Source: Pseudoduganella violacea | GTDB taxonomy: Bacteria > Pseudomonadota > Gammaproteobacteria > Burkholderiales > Burkholderiaceae_D | NCBI RefSeq assembly: GCF_014191875.1 | Contig: NZ_JACHXD010000029.1 | Span: 1 to 38,142, forward strand | DNA length: 38,142 nt | Reading direction: 5' to 3' | Shown: positions 16,730 through 24,774 of the stretch, one piece after another | How positions within the stretch are numbered: the first letter of the stretch is position 1 | How the letters are laid out: each line of letters starts with the position of its first letter | The notes under the pieces: model-generated | What the model saw: only the letters and a program-made list of their open reading frames with translations | Databases searched by the model: none | What the model was told of the DNA's origin: nothing | Translations under genes and position numbers: made by a program

Positions 16730-16800
16730 TCGACGTTTATAATCCGATCAACAGGTTTAAGTAAGACCAGCAATACCAGCACACAATACGGAGAAATCTA
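16730..16800. promoter_or_regulatory. lptF-pepA divergent promoter region
   Basis: A perfect TATAAT (16738-16743) faces pepA, though its best -35 box, TTGGAA (16718-16723), has a short 14-base spacer. The same AT core reads TATAAA on the minus strand (16736-16741) toward lptF. The two promoters would overlap. The pepA ribosome site ACGGAG is at about 16788-16793. Confidence 0.5.
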
Positions 16801-18294
16801 ATGGACTTTAGCATAAAAGCTTTTGACGCAAAAAACACCATCTCGTCGGCCAAAACCGGCTGCGTAGCCGTCGCGGTTTTCGAAAACAAGAAGCTGTCCG
16901 AGGCGGCCAAAGCCCTGGACGGCGCCGGTGAAATCACGGCTGCGCTGAAGTCCGGCGACATCTCCGGTAAAGCCGGCACCACCCTGCTGCTGCGCGGCCT
17001 GAAGGGCGCGGCAGCCGAGCGCGTGCTGCTGGTTGGCCTGGGCGCAGACGAAGCCGTGGGCGAAAAGAGCTTCAACTCCGCAGTGCAAGCCACCATCAAG
17101 GCCTTCTCGACCCTGGGTACGGCGGACGCCATTATCGCATTACCACTGACCGAAGTGAAAGAGCGCGACGTGAACTGGAGCGTGCGCGCCGTGGTGCAAG
17201 CCGGCCGCGAAAGCATCTACCGCACCGACAGCCAGAAATCGAAGAAAGACCCGGTGCCGGCCGGCGTGAAGAAAATCGCCCTGGCCCTGCCGAACAATGC
17301 CGCCACCAAGCTGGCCCTGTCGCAAGCGATCGCCATCGCCAACGGCATGGAGCTGACCAAGGACCTGGGCAACCTGCCGGCCAACGTCTGCACCCCGACC
17401 TATCTGGCCGACACCGCCAAAAAGCTGGCCAAGGAATTCAAGTTCGAAGTCGAAATCCTGGAGCGCAAGCAGATGGAAGCCCTGAAAATGGGCAGCTTCC
17501 TGTCCGTGACCAATGGCAGCGAGCAGGCGCCCAAGTTCATCGTGCTGAAGCACATGGGCGGCAAGGCCAAGGACGCGCCGGTGGTGCTAGTCGGTAAAGG
17601 CATCACCTTCGATACCGGCGGCATCTCGATCAAGGCCGGTCCTGGCATGGACGAGATGAAATACGATATGTGCGGCGCCGGCTCCGTGCTGGGCACCTTC
17701 CGCGCCATCGGCGAAATGGGCCTGAAGCTGAACGTGATCGGCATCGTGGCCGCTTGCGAAAACATGCCTTCCGGCCGCGCCACCAAGCCGGGCGACATTG
17801 TCACCTCGATGAACGGCCTGACCATCGAAGTGCTGAACACCGACGCCGAAGGCCGCCTGATCCTGTGCGACGCCCTGACCTACGCCGAGCGCTTCAAGCC
17901 AGCCGCCGTGGTCAACGTGGCCACCCTGACCGGCGCCTGCGTGGTCGCCCTGGGCCACCACAACAGCGGCCTGTTCACCCGTCACGACGAAGCCCACGAC
18001 AAGCTGGCCGCCGAACTGCTGGCCGCCGGCAAAGCCACCAGCGACACCGCATGGCGCATGCCGATCGAGGAAGCGTACAACGATCAGCTGAAGTCCAACT
18101 TCGCCGATCTGGCGAACATCGGCACACCGGGCGGCATGTCGATCACGGCCGCGGCCTTCCTGGAAAACTTCACCCGCAAGTACACCTGGGCCCACCTGGA
18201 CATCGCCGGCACCGCCTGGAAATCGGGCGCGGCCAAAGGCGCGACCGGCCGTCCGGTTCCGCTGCTGAGCACCTTCCTGATCAACCGCGCATAA
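16801..18294 (+). CDS. pepA: Leucyl (cytosol) aminopeptidase
   Basis: A 497-residue M17 metallo-aminopeptidase that removes N-terminal residues from peptides; in E. coli the same protein also binds DNA. The C-terminal catalytic domain shows GKGITFDTGGISIKAG (metal ligands Lys and Asp) and the M17 signature NTDAEGRLILCDAL. The N-terminal macro-like domain covers about 1-160. The length is normal for hexameric PepA. The start ATG follows GGAG. It is transcribed alone and ends at a strong terminator. Confidence 0.96.
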   Translation: MDFSIKAFDAKNTISSAKTGCVAVAVFENKKLSEAAKALDGAGEITAALKSGDISGKAGTTLLLRGLKGAAAERVLLVGLGADEAVGEKSFNSAVQATIKAFSTLGTADAIIALPLTEVKERDVNWSVRAVVQAGRESIYRTDSQKSKKDPVPAGVKKIALALPNNAATKLALSQAIAIANGMELTKDLGNLPANVCTPTYLADTAKKLAKEFKFEVEILERKQMEALKMGSFLSVTNGSEQAPKFIVLKHMGGKAKDAPVVLVGKGITFDTGGISIKAGPGMDEMKYDMCGAGSVLGTFRAIGEMGLKLNVIGIVAACENMPSGRATKPGDIVTSMNGLTIEVLNTDAEGRLILCDALTYAERFKPAAVVNVATLTGACVVALGHHNSGLFTRHDEAHDKLAAELLAAGKATSDTAWRMPIEEAYNDQLKSNFADLANIGTPGGMSITAAAFLENFTRKYTWAHLDIAGTAWKSGAAKGATGRPVPLLSTFLINRA

Positions 18295-18297
18295 AGC

Positions 18298-18323
18298 AAA
18301 AGCCGGGACGCGTCCCGGCTTTT
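18298..18323. terminator. Terminator after pepA
   Basis: A perfect 26-base inverted repeat, AAAAGCCGGGACG and its complement, follows the pepA stop by three bases, with T residues on both strands. Strong bidirectional Rho-independent terminator. Confidence 0.9.
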
Positions 18324-18333
18324 CAGATGCAAG

Positions 18334-18364
18334 AGGGACAGTCCGCCAGGGCTGTCCCTTTTTT
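18334..18364 (+). terminator. Second terminator after pepA
   Basis: AGGGACAG and CTGTCCCT (18334-18341 and 18352-18359) form a stem followed by six T residues (18359-18364). It backs up the pepA terminator. On the minus strand it could also end the lipoprotein transcript that stops at 18373. Confidence 0.85.
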
Positions 18365-18372
18365 ATTCTGCG

Positions 18373-18846
18373 CTAATACACCGTCACACCGCCCGGCGCG
18401 GGCAAACGCTGCTCGCCCTGATTCAGCGGATTCAGGATGACGGTAATGGTCGAGGGATAGTCGAAACCGGCGCCGGTATTGCGGTCCACAATCAGCCCCG
18501 TGCCGAAGGTCAGCACGATATTGCCCCACAGGCTGGCGTTCTGTTTGGACGGCACGCTTTCGCCGGAGACGGCTTGCCCGCCCAGCTGGCAATCGACATG
18601 CAGGGGTTTCAGGCTCTTGTGGATCGTGACGCGACCGGGCGTGGCGACAAACCACTTGCCCACATCGTTGGACAGCACGCAGCCCGCGCCCGCCACCTCG
18701 CGGTGGTCGAGAACGGTCTGCACCAGTACTTGTTGCTGGGTAGATTCAGTAAGCGTTGCGCAAGCGCCCAACGCCGCCAGAACAGCGGCGCAGGCGACGG
18801 GCCGCAAAGCGGCCGCGCCGGCCGAGAACATCAGCCGGTGGTACAT
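18373..18846 (-). CDS. Putative lipoprotein of unknown function
   Basis: A 157-residue protein with a lipoprotein signal peptide: a hydrophobic stretch ending in AALGAC (Cys at about 29) is a good lipobox, and the residues after it (ATLTES) do not match an inner-membrane retention signal. The mature part has conserved-looking segments VLDHREVAGAGCVLSNDVGKW, a likely disulfide Cys pair and a hydrophobic glycine-rich stretch (IVLTFGTGLIVD). A bacterial PEGA-like or envelope-stress lipoprotein is possible, but I cannot name a family. It starts seven bases after the 18854-19237 gene and likely shares its transcript. No strong ribosome site; ATG 18831 is an alternative start. Confidence 0.7.
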   Translation of the reverse strand: MYHRLMFSAGAAALRPVACAAVLAALGACATLTESTQQQVLVQTVLDHREVAGAGCVLSNDVGKWFVATPGRVTIHKSLKPLHVDCQLGGQAVSGESVPSKQNASLWGNIVLTFGTGLIVDRNTGAGFDYPSTITVILNPLNQGEQRLPAPGGVTVY

Positions 18847-18853
18847 AGGCGGC

Positions 18854-19237
18854 TTAATTGCCCGCCTGGGACTTTTGTCTTTGCTTCAGACCCTGAATGA
18901 CGTTCAGGATGTCTTCCATGCCGCTGCTACCGTCCAGGGCAGAGAAAGCGTCCAGCACTTCATTCAACACCTGATTACGCACCGTCGCTTCGCCGGCACT
19001 CACGGCAGTCGGTCGCGCCAGGCTGGACCGGGCACTCACGGTACGTTCGCCTGCTGCCTCTTTTTCCTTCTGGGCAGCCGACTTGCGTCCGCTCGGGGCC
19101 TTGCCATGCTCCAGCGCCGCTTGCCAGATTACCCAGCGGCGTTGCGTTTCAAATACCAGATACTCTTCTGGCTTGTCTTCGCGCCTGCGCACGATGTGGC
19201 CGTCGCGCTGCGCCCATGCTTCAAATGCTGATCGCAT
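18854..19237 (-). CDS. Hypothetical protein with phage-like N-terminal motif
   Basis: A 127-residue soluble protein. The N terminus has an F-x-x-W-A...Y-L-V-F-E-T-Q-x-x-W-x-I-W-Q-A-A pattern (FEAWAQRDG, then YLVFETQRRWVIWQAAL, about 26-42). Short proteins with this W...W-Q-A pattern are common in betaproteobacteria and their phages, without known function. A basic, low-complexity linker follows (about 45-80), then a helical C-terminal part (NQVLNEVLDAFSALDG). ATG 19237 follows AAAGGA. It lies beside an AT-rich spacer. Confidence 0.65.
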   Translation of the reverse strand: MRSAFEAWAQRDGHIVRRREDKPEEYLVFETQRRWVIWQAALEHGKAPSGRKSAAQKEKEAAGERTVSARSSLARPTAVSAGEATVRNQVLNEVLDAFSALDGSSGMEDILNVIQGLKQRQKSQAGN

Positions 19238-19640
19238 TTTATTCCTTTACATGCTTCGGACTGTTTAAAAACACGAATAAGTTTCCAAATAGTACCACTT
19301 CTTTACGAAAAACAACACAATTTTGTTGCTTTATGGAACATTTTTGTAATGAGTGGTGGCCGGGGACAACTAATCAGTGCTCAAACGAACTTATGTATAT
19401 TTATATTTTTTGGTTAGCACTAACTACATCTTAGTACCATTTTGATAACTATGAAGCATTATCGGCAATTATTTTTGGGTCTGTTACATTTTCCTACATT
19501 ATCCCTCCTCTGGATACCATTTGGTCGAGAAAACTGACGTTTATTTGCAAATATCAGGGCCGCCTTCGCTCTTGCAAGGCCTGCGCGCAGCGGGCCATTG
19601 CGGTAAGATGCGCGCCAGGAAAACCATAAGGATAAGCACC
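19238..19640. other. AT-rich spacer upstream of xthA
   Basis: About 400 bases without a supported gene. The part from 19250 to 19550 is strikingly AT-rich against GC-rich flanks. It carries a near-repeated TAGTACCA (about 19292 and 19432), a palindrome GTTAGCACTAAC (about 19413-19424) and T-rich runs. It must include the promoter of the minus-strand small-gene pair and that of xthA. I see no tRNA or clear terminator. Confidence 0.6.
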
Positions 19641-20411
19641 ATGAAACTTGCAACCTGGAATGTTAATTCGCTCAACGTAAGATTGGCGCACGTTTTGAAA
19701 TGGCTGGAAGAAAACCCGGTCGATGTGTTGTGCATCCAGGAAACAAAATTGACGGACGACAAGTTTCCCACCGCCGCCATCGAAGCCGCCGGCTACCAGG
19801 TCGTGTTCAGCGGCCAGAAAACGTATAACGGCGTGGCGATTTTGTCGCGCCTGCCTATCGAGGATGTAGTTAAGAACAATCCACGCTATGAAGACGCGCA
19901 GCAGCGCATTCTGGCCGCCACCATCGGCGGCGTGCGCGTGGTTTGCGCCTATGTGCCAAACGGCCAGGCGGTTGATACCGAAAAGTACATTTACAAACTG
20001 GGCTGGCTGCAATCGTTCCGCGACTGGCTGGCCGACGAACTGGCCAAGCATCCGAACCTGGCCGTGCTGGGCGACTACAATATCGCGCCGGAAGACCGCG
20101 ACGTGCACGATCCGGCCGCCTGGGAAGGCCAGGTGCTGTGTTCGGACAAGGAAAGGGCCGCGCTGCAAGCCCTGTTCGACCTGGGCTTGCAGGATTCCTT
20201 CCGCCTGTTCGAGCATCCGGAAAAAACCTTCAGCTGGTGGGATTACCGCATGCTCGGCTTCCAGAAGAACAAGGGCCTGCGCATCGACCATATCCTGCTG
20301 TCGGCGCCGCTGGTGGCGCGCTGCGAGGCGTGCATCATCGACCGCGCGCCGCGCAAATGGGAGCAGCCGTCCGACCACGCGCCGGTGATCGCGACCCTGG
20401 TCCCGGCCTGA
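19641..20411 (+). CDS. xthA: Exodeoxyribonuclease III
   Basis: A 256-residue AP endonuclease / 3'-5' exonuclease of the exonuclease-endonuclease-phosphatase fold, acting in base excision repair. Motifs in order: ATWNVNSLNVRL (metal-site Asn), CIQETKL (metal Glu), GDYNIAPEDRDVHDP (catalytic Asp/Asn) and the C-terminal SDHAPVIATL (catalytic Asp-His). Length is normal. ATG 19641 follows AAGGATAAG; the upstream in-frame extension is AT-rich spacer and not coding. It converges on the PAS-GGDEF-EAL gene, with stops ten bases apart. Confidence 0.95.
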   Translation: MKLATWNVNSLNVRLAHVLKWLEENPVDVLCIQETKLTDDKFPTAAIEAAGYQVVFSGQKTYNGVAILSRLPIEDVVKNNPRYEDAQQRILAATIGGVRVVCAYVPNGQAVDTEKYIYKLGWLQSFRDWLADELAKHPNLAVLGDYNIAPEDRDVHDPAAWEGQVLCSDKERAALQALFDLGLQDSFRLFEHPEKTFSWWDYRMLGFQKNKGLRIDHILLSAPLVARCEACIIDRAPRKWEQPSDHAPVIATLVPA

Positions 20412-20420
20412 GAACGCCGC

Positions 20421-23333
20421 TTACTCCGCCCTGCCCTGCAGCAGATGCTGCGCTTCGGCGCAGGGCACGGGACGGGAGAACAGATAGCCTTGCGCATGCT
20501 GGCAACCCTGCCGTTGCAAGAGGCCGAACTGCGCTTCCGTCTCCACCCCTTCCGCCACCACCGACAGCTGCAAGCTGTCCGACAGCGCGATAATGGCCGC
20601 CACGATGGCGCGGTCTTCCGTGCTCTCTTCCAGGTCCTTGATAAAGGCGCGGTCGATCTTGATCTTGCGCACCGGGAAGCGCTTCAGATAGGCCAGGCTC
20701 GAATAGCCCGTGCCGAAATCGTCGATCGACAGGCGGATGCCCATGGCGTTGATCTGGCCCAGGATTTCCAGGGTCTGCTCGCCGTGCTGCATCACCGCCG
20801 TTTCCGTGATCTCGAATTCGATCAGGGCCGGGTCGATGCCGGTTTCCTCCAAAATCCGGCGGATCGAGGCCACCAGGCCGCGGTGCATGAACTGGCGCGG
20901 CGACAGGTTGATCGCCAGCGGCACCGGCTGCAAGCCCTGGCGCAGCCATTCCATATTCTGCTCGCAGGCGCGCCGTATCACCCATTCGCCGACCGGCACG
21001 ATCAGGCCATTCTCCTCCATGATGGGGATGAACTGGTCCGGCCCCACCAGGCCGTGGCCCGGACGGCGCCAGCGCAGCAGCACTTCCATGGCGTGCAGAT
21101 GGCGCGTGCGGATATCCATGATGGGCTGGAAGTGCAGCTCGAACTGCTGCAGGGCCAGCGCGCTGCGCAAGCTGCTTTCCAGTTCGAAGTGGTGGGCCGC
21201 CGCCAGGTTCATCTTCTGGGTGAAGAATTGATAGTTATTGCGGCCGGCCGCCTTGGCGTGGTACATCGCGGAATCGGCGTTGCGCATCAGGGTCGCCACG
21301 TCCTGGCCGTCGTCCGGATAGATGCAGATGCCGATCGAAGGCGAAATATGCAGCATGCGCCCCTCCAGCGGGAAAGGCGCGGCCAGCGCTTCGATGATTT
21401 TTTCCGCCACCCGGTTCGATTCGCCCACCTCGCCCAGGCCCGGCACCAGCACCACGAATTCGTCGCCGCCCAGGCGGGCCACGGTATCGCTGGCGCGCAC
21501 CGACGCGCACAGGCGGTTGGCCACTTCCTTCAGCAACTGGTCGCCCGTCATATGGCCGAGCGAATCGTTGATGGTTTTGAAGCGGTCCAGGTCGATGAAC
21601 ATGACGGCCAGGCGGCGGCTGGACCGCTGCGCCGCCAGCATGGCGCGGTCCAGGCGGTCGGCCAGCAGGGCGCGGTTGGGCAGGCCGGTCAGGCTGTCGT
21701 GGTAGGCCATATGGTGGACGCGCGCCTCGGCCTGGCGCCGCTCCACGATCTCGGCCTGCAGCATGGCGTTGGCGCCGGCCAGTTCGGCGGTGCGCTCCAG
21801 CACCCGCACCTCCAGCTCGTCGCGCGCGCGGCGCACCGTTTCGGCCGCTTCGCGCCGCGCCGTCACATCGTCCACCAGCCAGACCGAGCGTCCGCGCGGC
21901 TGCGTCGGATCGAAGGGGCGGCCGGACAGGCGCGCCCAGAAGCGGCTGCCGTCCTTGCGCACCAGTTGGTACTCGGCCGAGCTGACATGGCCCGCCGCGA
22001 AATCGCGCCCCGTGTCGCGCCGCGCCTTGGCCCATTCATCCAGGTCGGGATAGAAGGCTTGCACGCTCATATTGTTCATTTCGCCGGGCGCGTAGCCGAA
22101 CAGCTCTTCCATCTTGGCGTTGCAGCGCAGATTGCGCCCATTCTCGCAAACCGAGATGCCCAGCACCGCGCTGTCGAGTATGGCCTGGTTTTCCAGCAGG
22201 GCATTGCGCAGCGATTCCTCGGCGCGTTTGTGCTCGGCGCGGTCTTCGATGATCCAGATCGTGCCCTGGGTCGGGTCTTCCGGATTGACCACGTAGGCGA
22301 TCAGCTGGGCCCAGAAGGTGTTGCCGTCCTTGCGCCGCATTTCCACTTCGGTCTGGAAAGGCCGGCCCACCGACAGCAGCGGCGAAGCCAATACGCCCAG
22401 CCGCGCATACGCATCGTCCGAGGGATACAGGGCGCGTCCCGGCAGGCCCAGGCCTTCCTTGCCCTCGTAGCCGAACATTTCGGAGAAGCCGCGGTTATAG
22501 CGCGTGATCAGGCGGTTGCGCGTGTACAGGATGCAGATCGAGGCATTCGTCATCAAGGCCTCGACTTCCATCTGGTTCTGGCGCGAGCGCGTCACGTCTT
22601 CCAGAATCCAGATGGTGCCGCCCTCATTGTGTTCCTGGTCCACGGTGCTGGCGCGCACGCGGCACCAGAACAGGCTACCGTCATGCTTGCGGAACTGGAA
22701 CTCGTTCTTTTCGAAGGCGCGGCCCTGGCCCAGCACCGGCCCCGCTTCGCGGCCGAATTCGGCGTACACCTCGGGCGAGGGGAAAACTTCCACCGCCGGG
22801 CGGCCCGTGATCTGTTCGCGCCGGTAGCCGAACATCTCGGCCAGGCGCGGATTACAGCTCAACATGATCTCGTCCTTGGTGAACAGGACGCCGACCGGCG
22901 CATTGTCCAGAATCGCCTTCTGTTCGGCCAGCGCCTTGCCCAGCGCGCGCTGCTCGTGCGGGACCTCGCTCAGTTCATGGAAGACGACAGTGACGCCGGC
23001 CGGCGTCATGCCGGCCGGCAGCGGCTTGAGCGCCATGCCGGCGTGGATATGGCGCCCGCTCTCGGCCTGCAGGCAGATATCGGCGTAGTTGCGCGGCACG
23101 GACAGGTCGCCGCCGCAAGCCGCTTTCACAGCGGCGCTGGCCTCGGCGCGCACATGCGGCGCGATGAAGGCGCTGAGCGGCTGTTCGCGCGGATCGGTTT
23201 CCAGCAAGGCCGCCAGCTCCGCATTCGCCGCCAGCACCCGGCCCGCGCTATCGCACACGCAAGCCGGAACGCCGATCAGCGTCAAAGCCTCGGCCAGTAC
23301 ATCGGGATTGCTTGAGACTGGGTTCATGTACAC
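20421..23333 (-). CDS. Four-PAS GGDEF-EAL cyclic-di-GMP protein
   Basis: A 970-residue protein with no membrane segments. Four PAS-type sensors lie at about 10-125, 135-250, 258-368 and 380-495; the last three end in PAC-like segments such as GGTIWILEDVT. A coiled coil (about 495-540) leads to a GGDEF domain (540-705) with intact GGDEF (622-626) and an inhibitory-site RASD at 613-616, so product feedback is likely. The EAL domain (720-965) reads EVL at 750-752, but the other catalytic residues are present (NLSPRQF, EITET, DDFGTG at 871-876, KIDRAFI, AEGVET). It should thus make and break cyclic-di-GMP in response to cytoplasmic signals; which activity dominates is unknown. GTG 23333 has AAGG seven bases upstream; ATG 23327 is the alternative start. 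Confidence 0.93.
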   Translation of the reverse strand: MYMNPVSSNPDVLAEALTLIGVPACVCDSAGRVLAANAELAALLETDPREQPLSAFIAPHVRAEASAAVKAACGGDLSVPRNYADICLQAESGRHIHAGMALKPLPAGMTPAGVTVVFHELSEVPHEQRALGKALAEQKAILDNAPVGVLFTKDEIMLSCNPRLAEMFGYRREQITGRPAVEVFPSPEVYAEFGREAGPVLGQGRAFEKNEFQFRKHDGSLFWCRVRASTVDQEHNEGGTIWILEDVTRSRQNQMEVEALMTNASICILYTRNRLITRYNRGFSEMFGYEGKEGLGLPGRALYPSDDAYARLGVLASPLLSVGRPFQTEVEMRRKDGNTFWAQLIAYVVNPEDPTQGTIWIIEDRAEHKRAEESLRNALLENQAILDSAVLGISVCENGRNLRCNAKMEELFGYAPGEMNNMSVQAFYPDLDEWAKARRDTGRDFAAGHVSSAEYQLVRKDGSRFWARLSGRPFDPTQPRGRSVWLVDDVTARREAAETVRRARDELEVRVLERTAELAGANAMLQAEIVERRQAEARVHHMAYHDSLTGLPNRALLADRLDRAMLAAQRSSRRLAVMFIDLDRFKTINDSLGHMTGDQLLKEVANRLCASVRASDTVARLGGDEFVVLVPGLGEVGESNRVAEKIIEALAAPFPLEGRMLHISPSIGICIYPDDGQDVATLMRNADSAMYHAKAAGRNNYQFFTQKMNLAAAHHFELESSLRSALALQQFELHFQPIMDIRTRHLHAMEVLLRWRRPGHGLVGPDQFIPIMEENGLIVPVGEWVIRRACEQNMEWLRQGLQPVPLAINLSPRQFMHRGLVASIRRILEETGIDPALIEFEITETAVMQHGEQTLEILGQINAMGIRLSIDDFGTGYSSLAYLKRFPVRKIKIDRAFIKDLEESTEDRAIVAAIIALSDSLQLSVVAEGVETEAQFGLLQRQGCQHAQGYLFSRPVPCAEAQHLLQGRAE

Positions 23334-23434
23334 CAGAGCACCTTGTGGAAATAATAGCTTCCCATTGGCAATGGATCGCGGTTGGGCAGATCATAAACCA
23401 CAATGATTGCATTCGCCACAATACCTAAAAGAAT

Positions 23435-23451
23435 GCCCGGACTTGCCGGGC
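23435..23451 (-). terminator. Minor hairpin downstream of prpF
   Basis: GCCCGG-N5-CCGGGC, followed on the minus strand by ATTCTTTTAG. A weak terminator candidate backing up the larger one at 23467-23515. Confidence 0.4.
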
Positions 23452-23466
23452 TAGCTTACAACAAAA

Positions 23467-23515
23467 GGGGCGGCGCGCCTGTTCCTCTGATACAGAAGCC
23501 CAGGCGCGCCGCCCC
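23467..23515 (-). terminator. Strong terminator of the prp operon
   Basis: A perfect 15-base stem (GGGGCGGCGCGCCTG, 23467-23481, with its complement at 23501-23515) and a 19-base loop. On the minus strand it is followed by TTTTGTTGT. It lies 67 bases after prpF and separates the propionate operon from the GGDEF-EAL gene. Confidence 0.88.
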
Positions 23516-23581
23516 AAAAACGATATAAATCAAATCACAGGACTTGCAAAAAACACTTCTCCGTCCGCTTACCGCTATTAC

Positions 23582-24772
23582 TTAAAACGCATCACCGGGA
23601 ACGCGCACCCAGCCTTCCATCAGCACGCGCGCGCTGCGGCTCATGATGGCCTTGGTCACGCTCCACTCGCCATTCGCCTGGACCGCTTGCGCGCCCACAC
23701 GCAAGGTGCCGGAGGGATGGCCGAAACGCACCGCCTCACGCTCGCCGCCGCCGGCCGCCAGATTGACCAGGGTGCCGGGAATGGCGGCCGCCGTGCCGAT
23801 GGCGACAGCGGCCGTGCCCATCATGGCGTGGTGCAGCTTGCCCATGGAGAGGGCACGCACCAGCAGGTCGATATCCCCTGCCGCCACCTGCTTGCCGCTG
23901 GAGGCGGCATAGCTGGCGGGACGGGCCACGAAAGCGACTTTCGGCGTGTGCTGGCGGGTGGCCGCTTCGTCCACGTGCTTGATCAGGCCCATACGCACCG
24001 CGCCGTGGGCGCGGATGGATTCGAACATGGCCAGGGCCTTGGGATCGCCGTTGATCATTTCCTGCAATTCCGTGCCCTGATAGCCGATGGCGTCGGCGTT
24101 CACGAAAATGGTGGGAATGCCTGCATTGATCATGGTGGCGCGCAGAACGCCGAGGCCCGGCACTTCCAGGTCATCGATCAGATTCCCGGTCGGGAACATG
24201 GCGCCGCCGCCGCCCTCTTCCTCGGCCGCCGGATCGAGGAATTCGAGCTGCACTTCGGCGGCTGGAAAAGTCACGCCATCGAGTTCGAAGCCGCCGGTTT
24301 CCTGCACCGCGCCGTCGGTGATCGGCACGTGGGCAACGATGGTCTTGCCGATATTGGCTTGCCAGATGCGCACCGTGGCGACGCCATTGTGCGGCACGCG
24401 CTCCGCGTCCACCAGGCCGGAAGCGATGGCGAAGGAGCCGACCGCCGCCGACAGGTTGCCGCAGTTGCCGCTCCAGTCGACGAAAGGCTTGTCGATGGAA
24501 ACCTGGCCGAACAGATAGTCGACATCATGCTCCGGCCGTTCCGACTTGGACAGGATGACCGCCTTGCTGGTGCTGGAGGTCGCGCCGCCCATGCCGTCAA
24601 TCTGTTTGCCGTAAGGATCGGGGCTGCCGATCACGCGCAGCAGCAGCGCATCGCGCGCCGCGCCGGGCTGCTGGGCCGCCGCCGGCAGATCCTGCAGGCG
24701 GAAGAACACGCCCTTGCTGGTGCCGCCACGCATATAGGTGGCGGGGATTTTGATTTGCGCTTGATAAGCCAT
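23582..24772 (-). CDS. prpF: 2-methylaconitate cis-trans isomerase
   Basis: A 396-residue isomerase of the diaminopimelate-epimerase-like fold. It converts the 2-methylaconitate isomer released by AcnD to the 2-methyl-cis-aconitate that aconitase can hydrate. The start IPATYMRGGTSKGVFF is the PrpF hallmark, and GNCGNLSAAVG (about 100) holds the conserved Cys-containing loop. The length is normal. It begins two bases after the acnD stop and is last in the operon. Its pairing with AcnD marks the PrpD-independent methylcitrate cycle. Confidence 0.95.
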   Translation of the reverse strand: MAYQAQIKIPATYMRGGTSKGVFFRLQDLPAAAQQPGAARDALLLRVIGSPDPYGKQIDGMGGATSSTSKAVILSKSERPEHDVDYLFGQVSIDKPFVDWSGNCGNLSAAVGSFAIASGLVDAERVPHNGVATVRIWQANIGKTIVAHVPITDGAVQETGGFELDGVTFPAAEVQLEFLDPAAEEEGGGGAMFPTGNLIDDLEVPGLGVLRATMINAGIPTIFVNADAIGYQGTELQEMINGDPKALAMFESIRAHGAVRMGLIKHVDEAATRQHTPKVAFVARPASYAASSGKQVAAGDIDLLVRALSMGKLHHAMMGTAAVAIGTAAAIPGTLVNLAAGGGEREAVRFGHPSGTLRVGAQAVQANGEWSVTKAIMSRSARVLMEGWVRVPGDAF

Positions 24773-24774
24773 GC

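Noticed and set aside
20445..23315. Very long open frame on the plus strand opposite the PAS-GGDEF-EAL gene (over 950 codons)
   Set aside because: It mirrors the real gene in a GC-rich genome; the translation is His/Gln/Ala/Val-rich with no domain, and the minus strand carries clear, ordered domain motifs.
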